Assembly: GCF_049257235.1 (NCBI RefSeq)
Contig: NZ_JBMMUF010000012.1
Coordinates: 21,045 to 85,044 of the forward strand
Length of the DNA: 64,000 bases
Direction of reading: 5' to 3'
DNA from: Pseudoalteromonas sp049257235
Lineage (GTDB): Bacteria; Pseudomonadota; Gammaproteobacteria; Enterobacterales; Alteromonadaceae
Notes under the pieces: generated by a model
What the model was told of the DNA's origin: nothing
Seen by the model: the letters and a program-made list of their open reading frames with translations, nothing else
Databases searched by the model: none
Program-made: the position numbers and the translations under genes
Shown here: piece after piece, positions 1 to 8,432 of the stretch
Layout: the number at the start of each line of letters is the position of its first letter
How positions within the stretch are numbered: the first letter of the stretch is position 1

Positions 1-1362
1 CGAATTCTGCAGGGACAGCAACAGGGGCTGCTGGGAGAGGAAAACTACCTTAGCTTCGAGACCTTCCCTTATTCTGCGCAAGTAAAAACATACAATGTAG
101 ATGCGCAAACTCCAGATTCGGCGGGCACCATGACGGCGATGGCGTCGGGTGTTAAAACAGATGTTGGGGTGATAGGTGTAGACGAAGACGTTGAGCGCGG
201 AGATTGCTCAACCGTTGCCGGCAATGAGCTTGTTACCGCTTTGGAGTTAGCTGAAATCCGCGGTTTAAGCACGGGAGTTATATCAACAGCGCGTATCACT
301 CATGCGACTCCGGCTGCAACTTACGCTAAATCAGCTGATCGTAACTGGGAAGATGTGTCGGATATGCCTGCTGAGGCGATAGAGGCTGGATGCCAAGATA
401 TTGCCAGTCAGCTTGTTAACTTTGAGGCAAACCTAGAAGCGCGTTTTCTAGGGACGGACGTTGATGGTATCGAAGTCGTTATGGGTGGTGGTCGTCGCCA
501 CTTTTTGCCAAAAGACGAGGCCTATAACACTGCCGATGCACGCAGTTCCGTCGAAGGGGACCGCACAGACGGTGTCGACCTCACTGCGCAATGGCAGCAG
601 CAATATGAAAACGGCGTATACGTATGGGATAAAACGGGATTTGATGCCATCGATGCCAATGCGGAGCGTGTTTTTGCATTGTTCAATGAGTCGCACATGC
701 AATACGAAGCAGACCGCGAAAATGATATCTCAGGCGAGCCTTCACTATCTGAAATGACAGCTAAAGCTATTGATATTCTTGATAACAATGACCAAGGTTT
801 CTTTTTAACCGTCGAGTCAGGGCGCATCGACCACGGGCATCATGCAGGTAATGCATACAATGCATTGAACGACACCATTGAGCTGGCAAAAGCAGTGCAA
901 ATGGCTGTTGCTAACACTAATCCAGAAGAGACGCTAGTCCTAGTCACCGCGGATCATAGCCACGTATTTACCATTGCGGGCTATCCAAAACGTGGGAATC
1001 CGATACTTGGTCAAGTCGTTGCGGTAGGCAAAAACACACCGACATTAGCCGCGGATGGACAGCCATATACCACGGTTGGTTACGCCAATGGGTTGGGCTT
1101 TCGTGACCTTGGTGCACAAACCGATGCTGATGCAAGTTACAGCGAAGCGGCACTGGCTGGTCGCCAGAACATAGCTGGTATCGATACCACGGCTGCGGGA
1201 TTTCACCAAGAAGCCACTATTCCACTGAGTTCAGAAACACATGCAGGTGAAGATATTGCGCTTCATGCCAAAGGTCCGAGTGCGCACTTAGCGCAAGGCG
1301 TGGTGGAGCAAAGTATGGTTTTCCACATCATAGATTCAGCACTTGAGCTAACGAAGCAATAG
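1..1362 (+). CDS. Alkaline phosphatase (PhoA family), 5' end outside window
   Basis: The reading frame is open from base 1, so the gene starts upstream; the internal ATG at 130 lies inside the catalytic motif and is not the start. It hydrolyses phosphate monoesters, presumably in the periplasm. Visible motifs: nucleophile region DSAGTMTAMASGVKT, then HATPAATYAKSADRNWE, GGGRRHF, the metal-ligand segment ESGRIDHGHHAGNA, VTADHSHV and ETHAGED near the C-terminus. It is closely similar along its length to the next gene, so the two form a tandem duplication; many synonymous third-position differences suggest the duplication is not recent. Only 11 bases separate the genes, implying one transcript. 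The N-terminus and any signal peptide cannot be seen. Confidence 0.93.
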   Translation, partial: RILQGQQQGLLGEENYLSFETFPYSAQVKTYNVDAQTPDSAGTMTAMASGVKTDVGVIGVDEDVERGDCSTVAGNELVTALELAEIRGLSTGVISTARITHATPAATYAKSADRNWEDVSDMPAEAIEAGCQDIASQLVNFEANLEARFLGTDVDGIEVVMGGGRRHFLPKDEAYNTADARSSVEGDRTDGVDLTAQWQQQYENGVYVWDKTGFDAIDANAERVFALFNESHMQYEADRENDISGEPSLSEMTAKAIDILDNNDQGFFLTVESGRIDHGHHAGNAYNALNDTIELAKAVQMAVANTNPEETLVLVTADHSHVFTIAGYPKRGNPILGQVVAVGKNTPTLAADGQPYTTVGYANGLGFRDLGAQTDADASYSEAALAGRQNIAGIDTTAAGFHQEATIPLSSETHAGEDIALHAKGPSAHLAQGVVEQSMVFHIIDSALELTKQ

Positions 1363-1373
1363 GGATACGTTCA

Positions 1374-3161
1374 ATGAAAAAACTAAGTTTTCTTTGTGTA
1401 GCAGTAGCTGCTGCATTGGCGGGGTGCTCAGACGATGATGCGCCGCAAAAACTAACACTTGAAACAGCGATAGCTGTGGGCGATGGCCAGTGTGTTAACG
1501 GTGGTATCAAAGTGCAAGCGGGTGCTGATGATAATGGCAATGGTCAGCTTGAAGGCAGCGAAGTAGACGCCTCTCAAATAAACTGTAACCCAGTTAAGAC
1601 GTCGCTTGATGAGTCTGAGTTAGCTAACTTAACGCAAAATACATGGTTTACAGATGCAAAAGCGAAAGTAAGTGCGGCACAATCGCGCTCGGAGGCGGTG
1701 ATGACTTCAGCACCTAAAGCGAAAAATGTGATCTTATTCGTGGGTGACGGTATGGGTATCTCCACGGTGACTGCGGCGCGAATTCTGGCAGGTCAGCTTG
1801 AAGGCAAAGCGGGTGAAGAGCACCAGTTAAGCTTTGAAAAAATGCCATTCTCAGGTTTCTCAAAAACCTACAACGTAGATGCACAAACACCAGACTCTGC
1901 CGGCACCATGACTGCCATGGCGTCAGGCGTAAAAACTGACGTCGGCGTGATTGGCGTGGCTGAAGGCGTTGAGCGCGGTAATTGTGCGTCTGTATCTGGT
2001 AATGAACTCGTGACAGCTTTGGAGCTTGCAGAAATAGCAGGTAAATCAACAGGTGTTATATCAACGGCGCGTATTACCCACGCAACACCAGCGGCAACCT
2101 ATGCTAAATCGGCGGATCGTAATTGGGAAGATGTATCTGATATGCCAAGCGACGCAGTGATCCAAGGGTGCGAAGACATCGCGATGCAATTAGTGAACTT
2201 TGAGCAAAACCTCGAAGCACGATTTGATGTTGATGTAGATGGTATTGAAGTCGTGATGGGTGGCGGTCGCCGTCACTTCTTACCGAAAGACCCTGCGTTT
2301 AACAGTACTGACGCGGTGAGTAGTACTGAAGGTGACCGTACGGATGGCATCGACTTAACGGCAAAATGGCAACAAGCTTACCCAACGGGTAAATACGTTA
2401 TAGATCAAGCAGGCTTTGACGCTATCGATGCGGCAACGACTGAGCGTGTATTCGGGTTGTTCAATGAGTCGCACATGCAATATGAACAAGACCGAGCGAA
2501 TGATATTGCTGGTGAGCCTTCTTTGGCACAAATGACGACCAAAGCCATCGACATTCTTAATAATAACAGCGAAGGCTTCTTCCTCACTGTAGAAGCGGGT
2601 CGTATCGACCACGGTCATCACGCAGGGAATGCTTACAACGCCTTGCATGATACCGTCGCGTTTGCTGACGCCGTGCAAGCTGCTATGGATAACACCAATA
2701 GCGAAGATACCCTGATCATTGTCACTGCCGATCACAGCCATGTATTTACCATAGCGGGCTATCCCAAACGAGGTAATCCGATCTTAGGTAAGGTTGTGGG
2801 TGTGGGGAAAGAGTCACCGACATTGGCAGCTGATGGAATGCCGTATACCACGCTTGGTTATGCAAATGGTAATGGTTTCAAAGACTTAGGCGCAGAGACA
2901 GACGCAGATGCAGGCTACAACGGTGATATCGTGACCGGTCGCGTAGATTTAACGAATGTTGATACTACAACACCAGGCTTCCACCAAGAAGCATTAGTAC
3001 CGATGAGCTCAGAGACACACGCTGGTGAAGATGTGGGGATTTACGCTCAAGGCCCTGGTGCACATCTAGTTACAGGCACCAACGAGCAAAGCTACATTTT
3101 CCATGTAATGAACTATGCAGCTGACTTGGTTACTCAAGCACAGGCGAAACTACCTAATTAA
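1374..3161 (+). CDS. Alkaline phosphatase lipoprotein with EF-hand-like N-terminal segment
   Basis: A 595-residue secreted phosphomonoesterase. The N-terminus is a lipoprotein signal with lipobox LAGC (Cys18). Residues 40-71 form a small segment bounded by two cysteines and containing a canonical 12-residue EF-hand-type loop (Asp52, Asn54, Asn56, Gln58, Glu63), probably Ca-binding. The PhoA-type catalytic domain starts near residue 117 (FVGDGMG), with the likely nucleophile Ser175 in TPDSAGTMTA. Metal-ligand motifs are GRIDHGHH, TADHSHV and SSETHAGED. The start ATG is preceded by a weak purine run. The preceding gene is a paralogue. A hairpin terminator follows. Substrate and phosphate regulation cannot be judged because the promoter lies outside the window. 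Confidence 0.95.
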   Translation: MKKLSFLCVAVAAALAGCSDDDAPQKLTLETAIAVGDGQCVNGGIKVQAGADDNGNGQLEGSEVDASQINCNPVKTSLDESELANLTQNTWFTDAKAKVSAAQSRSEAVMTSAPKAKNVILFVGDGMGISTVTAARILAGQLEGKAGEEHQLSFEKMPFSGFSKTYNVDAQTPDSAGTMTAMASGVKTDVGVIGVAEGVERGNCASVSGNELVTALELAEIAGKSTGVISTARITHATPAATYAKSADRNWEDVSDMPSDAVIQGCEDIAMQLVNFEQNLEARFDVDVDGIEVVMGGGRRHFLPKDPAFNSTDAVSSTEGDRTDGIDLTAKWQQAYPTGKYVIDQAGFDAIDAATTERVFGLFNESHMQYEQDRANDIAGEPSLAQMTTKAIDILNNNSEGFFLTVEAGRIDHGHHAGNAYNALHDTVAFADAVQAAMDNTNSEDTLIIVTADHSHVFTIAGYPKRGNPILGKVVGVGKESPTLAADGMPYTTLGYANGNGFKDLGAETDADAGYNGDIVTGRVDLTNVDTTTPGFHQEALVPMSSETHAGEDVGIYAQGPGAHLVTGTNEQSYIFHVMNYAADLVTQAQAKLPN

Positions 3162-3177
3162 CCGGGTTCACTCATCA

Positions 3178-3206
3178 GGGTCAAGGTCTATGTCTTGGCC
3201 CTTTTT
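3178..3206 (+). terminator. Rho-independent terminator after the phosphatase pair
   Basis: An 8-bp stem (GGGTCAAG/CTTGGCCC, with one G-U pair) and an 8-nt loop are followed by TTTTT. It sits 16 bases after the phosphatase stop codon and before the next start, so the downstream gene may be transcribed only by read-through or from its own promoter. Confidence 0.7.
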
Positions 3207-3220
3207 ATATTGGATTATCA

Positions 3221-3958
3221 ATGAAGTATTTAGTTTTTATCACATTAGGTATGGTGCTAAACCAAGCTACACTTGCCGTTGCAGCACCGGCTAAGCAATG
3301 CGATGTTAATCCCGAGATCATCAAAGCGAGCTACCACCAAACACAGGCGCAAGGGGAAGTAAGACGCTTCAACCTTTGGCGATTTAATTCAGCCATTGCG
3401 CATCAATCAGTTGATACAGGTGTGGTTGAAAAATGGCAGCAGCTTAAAACAGGGCAATTACGACCCACGCGATATTTCGAAACGTATCAACGTGGCATTG
3501 AGTATCAACCGGGTGAACTAAGAAGTCACAACCAGCCGGATTGGTCACAGAAATACCAATTAGTCAGTGATAGTTTGCTGACGTCTTCAGTTAAGCAATA
3601 TGGCCATGGCTGTAATCGCGAAGTGCGCTTTGAGCATCGTCAAGGACAGCAAAGTATCGCCATTGAATGGTTACCTGAACTGGATTTGCTTAAGTCAATG
3701 ACGGTAAAGGAACAAGCACCCAACGGGCTAACAAAGGTGATTAGCTCACTGCAATTACGTGATTATCAGTCGGCTAGACACATCGTAGAGCAGCAGTTTG
3801 CATTGTGGGATCGCTATCAAATCACAGACTATGCCGATGTGGGTGACAACGAGAGCGATCCATTTTTGAGCAAGATGATTAATCAAGGCTTTGTTGAGCA
3901 TGGCGCTTCAGGGTTCTACGATAGTCAGGGGCATGCGATCGGTGGGCATCACCACTAG
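3221..3958 (+). CDS. Secreted protein of unknown function
   Basis: A 245-residue protein I do not recognise. The N-terminus (MKYLVFITLGMVLNQATLAV then AAPA) is a typical Sec signal peptide with cleavage near residue 22, so the product is likely periplasmic or exported. The mature part is soluble, rich in Gln, Arg and Tyr, and has two cysteines (near residues 27 and 128) that could form a disulfide. It ends in GGHHH, a possible metal-binding tail. The ATG has no strong ribosome-binding site. It lies 59 bases after the phosphatase lipoprotein, separated by a terminator, so a link with phosphate metabolism is only suggested by position. Confidence 0.75.
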   Translation: MKYLVFITLGMVLNQATLAVAAPAKQCDVNPEIIKASYHQTQAQGEVRRFNLWRFNSAIAHQSVDTGVVEKWQQLKTGQLRPTRYFETYQRGIEYQPGELRSHNQPDWSQKYQLVSDSLLTSSVKQYGHGCNREVRFEHRQGQQSIAIEWLPELDLLKSMTVKEQAPNGLTKVISSLQLRDYQSARHIVEQQFALWDRYQITDYADVGDNESDPFLSKMINQGFVEHGASGFYDSQGHAIGGHHH

Positions 3959-3993
3959 GCTTTGTCGGGCCGCCGACAGCGGCGGTTTTGTTG

Positions 3994-4041
3994 GTCAGGG
4001 TTTACCCTGACAACCTTGCAAGGCTAAAGCCTCGCCTACAG
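3994..4041. repeat. Pair of REP-like palindromes
   Basis: Two adjacent short inverted repeats: GTCAGGG-TTTA-CCCTGAC (3994-4011), and GCAAGGC-TAAA-GCCTCGC followed by CTACA (4018-4041). Read on the minus strand the second is TGTAGGCGAGGCTTTAGCC, the same subfamily as the element at 50196-50218. A short GTAG head directly before a palindrome is the hallmark of REP elements moved by RAYT transposases; none is in this window. Confidence 0.7.
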
Positions 4042-4180
4042 GTAATTGCAGGCATTGTTGTTTAGGTCAGACTTTGTCGCGTTGGGCGACGAGAGACCGA
4101 AGCTTTGCTTCGTTCGCTCATCGCCCTCAAACAACTCATAGGGCTTTTAACTTAGCCATCCAAGGTCAAGTTGTGCTACC

Positions 4181-4742
4181 CGCCCACCATGCTCAGCGCA
4201 GATATCAGGGAGGAGGGAATCCTTGTGGGTCAGGCTTTAGCCTGACGATGACATTTGCGGCTTTTGGTGCCGCCAGTTCTGCTGTCTGTAGCGATTGAGC
4301 ATCGCTGTTTTGTGGGGCGGTGCTTTCGTCGACAAAGGATTTTACAGTTAGATTTTGTCGGACCGCCGACGACGGGTTAGAGGAAATGCTTGTCCATTTC
4401 CTCTAACAACTCCTAGGACACCCCCAAATTTGTTGGTGCTTGCGCGTGTTGTGCGACTAACGCCCACCATGCTCAGCGCAGATATCAGGGAGGAGGGAAT
4501 CCTTGTGGGTCAGGCTTTAGCCTGACGATGACATTTGCGGCTTTTGGTGCCGCCAGTTCTGCTGTCTGTAGCGATTGAGCATCGCTGTTTTGTTGGTCGG
4601 TGCTTTGCGTCGACAAAGGATTTTACAGTTAGATTTTGTCGGACCGCCGACGACGGGTTAGAGGAAATGCTTGTCCATTTCCTCTAACAACTCCTAGGAC
4701 ACCCCCAAATTTGCTGATGCTTGCGCGTGCTGTGCGACTAAC
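4181..4742. repeat. 280/281-bp direct tandem duplication (two copies)
   Basis: Copy 1 begins at 4181 and copy 2 at 4461, both with CGCCCACCATGCTCAGCGCA. Alignment by eye gives an offset of 280 bases to about 4325, then 281 after a one-base insertion (TTTCGTCG versus TTTGCGTCG). The copies are nearly identical. Each contains the palindrome GTCAGGC-TTTA-GCCTGAC (4229-4246 and 4509-4526) and a perfect 13-bp-stem hairpin. No protein is encoded. Confidence 0.88.
4379..4410. repeat. Perfect 13-bp-stem hairpin, copy 1 (copy 2 near 4660-4691)
   Basis: The arms GTTAGAGGAAATG and CATTTCCTCTAAC are exact reverse complements around a 6-base loop. The hairpin recurs in the second copy of the 280-bp duplication. 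No T-run follows, so it does not look like an intrinsic terminator. It may be part of a non-autonomous mobile element or a structured RNA. Confidence 0.75.
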
Positions 4743-4789
4743 GCATACAGCGAAACTCGGCTATCCTTGCCTCGATTCGCTTAACCTGA

Positions 4790-4846
4790 CCATCCAAGGT
4801 CAAGTTGTGCTACCCGCCCACCATGCTCAGCGCAAATGTCAGGGGG
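4790..4846. repeat. Third, partial copy of the repeat unit
   Basis: CCATCCAAGGTCAAGTTGTG and CGCCCACCATGCTCAGCGCA recur here as at 4157-4206. The match includes the sequence left of copy 1, then decays after about 30 bases of the unit. It suggests a larger ancestral unit that included the 4157-4180 flank. Confidence 0.75.
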
Positions 4847-5071
4847 AAAGCGATACCTGTGGTAGTCGAACTAAACTTAAGAATTATGAGGCTATAGGTG
4901 AAGGCTCAGTTTTAAACTGTGTACCTGTTATTGCCTGTAATCAAAATGGCTGGTAACTTTCTGGTATTATTGAATAAAATTTAGTTAGCGTGAAAAATCT
5001 GGGTTGTGAATAACTTACTTAACCGATAATTCGCACTAATATACTGTCAGTGCTCTAGAGGATATCGCAAT

Positions 5072-5509
5072 ATGATGGAAATAATTGGATTGATCGTTGG
5101 GATAGTTGGAACTGCTATAGCCATTTATCAAGCTGCCATAATCAATGAATCCAAAAAGCGAAAAAATGAGCTGCAGTATCTGTTTGCCGGCATCAATGCT
5201 GCCGCCAATCAAAAACAACAGGCATGGCAGAGTCAAATTTCATTACTGCCCAAACCTACCACTCCAGAAGAGTGGGAGATTGCGAGGCTCTACGTTAGAG
5301 CAAGAGATGACGCAATGGAAATAGCAAATTTAACGAGCGCTCTGGAAGGGGCAATCGATCCAGATAATAGCGCCATTGTGAGCATGATGGATAAATATAA
5401 AAAAATCGTAGATAAAAATAATCAAATGATGCAGGGCCCCGGCATTGAGCAGCCGCAATCAAGCACTAACAAGGCAAATCAGCAAGAGCCTTCGGGCGAG
5501 ACGCGCTAA
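5072..5509 (+). CDS. Small membrane-anchored protein of unknown function
   Basis: A 145-residue protein with one N-terminal hydrophobic segment (residues 1-22, MEIIGLIVGIVGTAIAIYQA) and a positively charged KKRKN stretch after it, which predicts a cytoplasmic C-terminal part. The remainder is helical and polar. The last 30 residues are rich in Gln, Ser and Pro. GAGG upstream of the ATG is a plausible ribosome-binding site. It sits alone between the repeat region and the bidirectional terminator, with no operon partner. The stop codon lies in a short inverted repeat (TAACGC...GCGTTA) vaguely like an integron recombination site. I do not recognise the family. Confidence 0.65.
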   Translation: MMEIIGLIVGIVGTAIAIYQAAIINESKKRKNELQYLFAGINAAANQKQQAWQSQISLLPKPTTPEEWEIARLYVRARDDAMEIANLTSALEGAIDPDNSAIVSMMDKYKKIVDKNNQMMQGPGIEQPQSSTNKANQQEPSGETR

Positions 5510-5601
5510 CGCGCCTCAGCTTGCGGCGTTAATTCAAATCTAACAGGCGTTGACCGACAACAACAAGCACCATGGCACACTTTTCCATTAAGTATTCCAA
5601 C

Positions 5602-5632
5602 AAAAAGGGCAGATAAACTATCTGCCCTTTTT
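5602..5632. terminator. Bidirectional intrinsic terminator
   Basis: A perfect 14-bp stem (AAAAAGGGCAGATA/TATCTGCCCTTTTT) with a 3-base loop. It carries a T-run in both directions and lies between the convergent small membrane protein gene and the nuclease gene. Confidence 0.92.
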
Positions 5633-5654
5633 AGTTCTTAGCGTATTCGCGCAA

Positions 5655-8285
5655 TTAGAACTTAAGTGCGCGGTAGCGTAGGGTGACGTCGCCGTATGGG
5701 GTTGCACCGATTAGGCGAACTTTCCATTTACCACCTTCTGGGTTTTCAAACTGGCACAGCTGATTTGCGCCGCTGTTAGTTGACTCACAATCAGCTTTGA
5801 ACACCGATGGACGGCGCTGGTGGCTGACGTATAAGTTGACGTCGCCCCAACCACCTTCTAGTTCAATGTCGAGGTAATCGAAACCTGCAGGGATCTCAAT
5901 AGTGTAGTTTTTCGGCCAGAACCACCCAGAGATATTGGTATATTCACCGGCTTCTTCAGCAACAGGCTCTGCAGCGTCAATTGCCACAATCACAGGGTCA
6001 TGATCTGAAGCGCGATACGCATGCGGCGCATACAAGCTTGCTTGTTGCGAGTCAGATTTAAACTCGACGTTGTAATCAAGTACGCGTGGCTCGTCGGCGT
6101 TGATGTGCCAATCGGTTGCTGCAATCACTTTATTCATCAAGCTTGGTGATGCTAGGGCGTGATCAAGACTACCAAGGCGACCTTGGAAATTGTACGAATA
6201 ACCTAGGGTGTCGCCATCTAGGGTGGGGATCACATTGGCATATCCTGCATCCGCAAAAGCGCTAATTGGGTCTTCTTTAGCATAGGCGTTCATATCACCG
6301 ACGATAATGATGTCGTCGTCATTCACACCCGTTGGTTTGGTTGCCAGCCATGCGCTGAACTCAGTCGCGCCTGCTACTCGCGTTGCGTTGTAACACGCTT
6401 GACCGTCATTTTGGTCAGCATCTAAGCCTTGTGCACTGCGACAACCACCTTTTGATTTTAGGTGTGCCACTGCGACTGTGATGACTTCTTTGCTGTCTTT
6501 ATGCTGGAAGCTCTGCGCAATAGCTGCTCTGTTGCCATATGACAAAGCACCTTGGTCGTTAATTGCTGGTGTGCCTTTTTCGATAATGCGGTCGCGACGA
6601 TAAATGAGTGCGGTGGTAATTTGGTCAGTGCCGATTTGGTCAGTGCCAAAATGCACATAGGCATATCGATCCTGTGCTGTTGCTTTATTGAGTGCATTCA
6701 CCAACGAAGCCAATGCGCTGTTTGCACCAAAGCCATCGTTTTCGATTTCCATTAAGCCAATAATGTCGGCGTCAAGCGCGGTGATTGCACTGACCAACTT
6801 GTGTTGTTGGCGTTCAAATTCAGCAACGCTATCAGCACCGCGAGGTGTTGGGAAGTCACCTTGCATGCCATCGCCATTAAAGTAATTAAGCACGTTAAAG
6901 CTGGCTACTTTAAAGTCGCCGTGCGCAGATAGCTCGGCGCTTGCTACACGTGGATTGTTGGCAATGAACTGCACCGAATCGGTAGGGTGCAAACGATATT
7001 GGTTGAAGCTATAGCCCAATACCCCAGTAAGCCCTGACACACTGTCGCCTAAGCGCAGCGTATTATATGCATCAAGACCACCTGCAGGATATGGAATGAC
7101 TTCTGGGTTTTGTTGTGTAGAGCCATCATCTAGCAACAATTGCTTCAGTTGATTTTGTGCTTCATGGGCATTGGCAGCATCGCCTGGCATCGCTACTTGC
7201 GTACCTTGATACAAACGCTCTGACGCCAAGCCCACTTCACCGTAACGCGCTAGGTTGTAATGATCTATCACATACAGAGGTTGTGATACTCGTACCAGCA
7301 TGCCTTCATAGGCTTCGAGGTCAGCTGTGCTGGCAACAGGAAGACTGATTTCTGTGGCCGTTACGTCTGTTGTGCCACAGTTCACCAGTGCATCCACATC
7401 TTTTAATTGCGTAGCATCATAATATTCATCCACTGTTGCGCTTAGACGAACAATATCACCCACATTTACGTCAAACTCGGTGTTATAAACGAAAATGCCT
7501 TCAGAAGTGGCCGCGTTATCATCAGCAACTAATGACGACAAGAAGAAGCCACGCAGCTGATTTGCTGCTTGGAAGTCAGCGCTAACAACGGCCTCTACCA
7601 CAACATTTTGGCCTTTAAGAGGGCTTTGCGCTGTAGCGCCTTGAATGCTGTGAATGGGCGTTGCAGGGTCTGCACAGGTTAGCGTAGGTTCAGGATTTGG
7701 ATTAGGATCAACAGGGCCTACACCGCCGCTATATTGACCTAAGTCAGTGATATCGTCACGTGGTGCCGCGGTGAAATACACGCTTGGGTTATAGGCAGAG
7801 GTAATATCGGTGCGTCGCGGTGAGCCGTCAATACGACGTAGTGTTAGGTTCTGCGTTTTTAGCTCAGAGGTGCCCCAAAAGCTACCTGGGTCGACGCCAA
7901 CTTGGCCAATACTATCAATTACTTCACCATCTTTGCTGAGCACAATTGCATCATCACCGTTGTACCAGCTAAAAGAGTTTAATTGTTGTGCTAGCGCTTT
8001 GGTTGGGGTGTATGCACCTGCGTTTACTACTACGTGGGTAGATTGAGGAGCAATAGTGCCTATCAACGGATAGTTTGTTCCCGCTGATGTGCTGCCATTG
8101 AAATAATAAGCAACACTATAGTCACTTAGGTCAATGGCATTATCAGTTGGATTGTAAAATTCTAGCGCTTTGTTGTTACTGCTGCCTTCAATATATTCTG
8201 AAATAAATATTTGCGCATTAGCAGAGATGGATGCAAGTGCACCTGCGATTGCAAGGGCGATTGCTGTTGGAGCCTTTGTTGTCAT
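5655..8285 (-). CDS. ExeM/NucH-type extracellular nuclease
   Basis: An 876-residue exported nuclease expected to degrade extracellular DNA, for nutrient scavenging or biofilm turnover. A signal peptide (to about residue 24, ISANA) precedes a lamin-tail domain (about 25-170, EYIEGSSNNKALEFYN). A middle OB-like part (about 200-450) follows, then an endonuclease/exonuclease/phosphatase domain (about 455-770) with LMEIENDGFG near 510, VGDMNAY near 660 and SDHDPV near 760. The C-terminal 90 residues (from YTNISGWFWP) form a pre-peptidase C-terminal beta domain, usually used with secretion. This order matches the ExeM family of Shewanella and Xds of Vibrio. It is monocistronic between terminators. 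The symbol is left open because exeM and xds are species-specific names. Confidence 0.92.
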   Translation of the reverse strand: MTTKAPTAIALAIAGALASISANAQIFISEYIEGSSNNKALEFYNPTDNAIDLSDYSVAYYFNGSTSAGTNYPLIGTIAPQSTHVVVNAGAYTPTKALAQQLNSFSWYNGDDAIVLSKDGEVIDSIGQVGVDPGSFWGTSELKTQNLTLRRIDGSPRRTDITSAYNPSVYFTAAPRDDITDLGQYSGGVGPVDPNPNPEPTLTCADPATPIHSIQGATAQSPLKGQNVVVEAVVSADFQAANQLRGFFLSSLVADDNAATSEGIFVYNTEFDVNVGDIVRLSATVDEYYDATQLKDVDALVNCGTTDVTATEISLPVASTADLEAYEGMLVRVSQPLYVIDHYNLARYGEVGLASERLYQGTQVAMPGDAANAHEAQNQLKQLLLDDGSTQQNPEVIPYPAGGLDAYNTLRLGDSVSGLTGVLGYSFNQYRLHPTDSVQFIANNPRVASAELSAHGDFKVASFNVLNYFNGDGMQGDFPTPRGADSVAEFERQQHKLVSAITALDADIIGLMEIENDGFGANSALASLVNALNKATAQDRYAYVHFGTDQIGTDQITTALIYRRDRIIEKGTPAINDQGALSYGNRAAIAQSFQHKDSKEVITVAVAHLKSKGGCRSAQGLDADQNDGQACYNATRVAGATEFSAWLATKPTGVNDDDIIIVGDMNAYAKEDPISAFADAGYANVIPTLDGDTLGYSYNFQGRLGSLDHALASPSLMNKVIAATDWHINADEPRVLDYNVEFKSDSQQASLYAPHAYRASDHDPVIVAIDAAEPVAEEAGEYTNISGWFWPKNYTIEIPAGFDYLDIELEGGWGDVNLYVSHQRRPSVFKADCESTNSGANQLCQFENPEGGKWKVRLIGATPYGDVTLRYRALKF

Positions 8286-8394
8286 TTCGGAGTCCCGTTA
8301 TTCTTGTTAGAACCTTAAAAAAGGGTACGTCAGTGTACGGGCGAAAGATTACACTAATTGTACCGAAATGTTAAAAATTTGTTTTCAAACAAGG

Positions 8395-8422
8395 TAAAAA
8401 AAACGGCGCCCTAAAGCGCCGT
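8395..8422 (-). terminator. Intrinsic terminator of hemB
   Basis: The stem ACGGCGC/GCGCCGT with a 6-base loop is followed, reading on the minus strand, by a run of eight T. It lies 11 bases after the hemB stop codon. Confidence 0.88.
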
Positions 8423-8432
8423 GTATATTGTG

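Larger units (their letters stand above)
3959..5071. other. Gene-free, repeat-rich intergenic region
   Basis: About 1.1 kb without a credible gene. It holds the 280-bp tandem duplication, a further partial copy, several REP-like palindromes and two copies of a long perfect hairpin. The two open frames here (4074-4298 and 4636-4956) run through repeats, have no ribosome-binding site and resemble no protein. The final 100 bases are AT-rich and probably carry the promoter of the next gene. Confidence 0.75.

Noticed and set aside
4074..4298. Open frame of 74 codons within the repeat region
   Set aside because: It runs through the 280-bp repeat and REP-like palindromes, has no ribosome-binding site and has low-complexity, frame-arbitrary composition.
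4181..4742. CRISPR array
   Set aside because: Only two long (280-bp) adjacent copies, no short repeats with unique spacers and no cas gene.
4636..4956. Open frame of 106 codons within the repeat region
   Set aside because: It starts inside copy 2 of the duplication and crosses the partial third copy; no start signal and no protein-like pattern.
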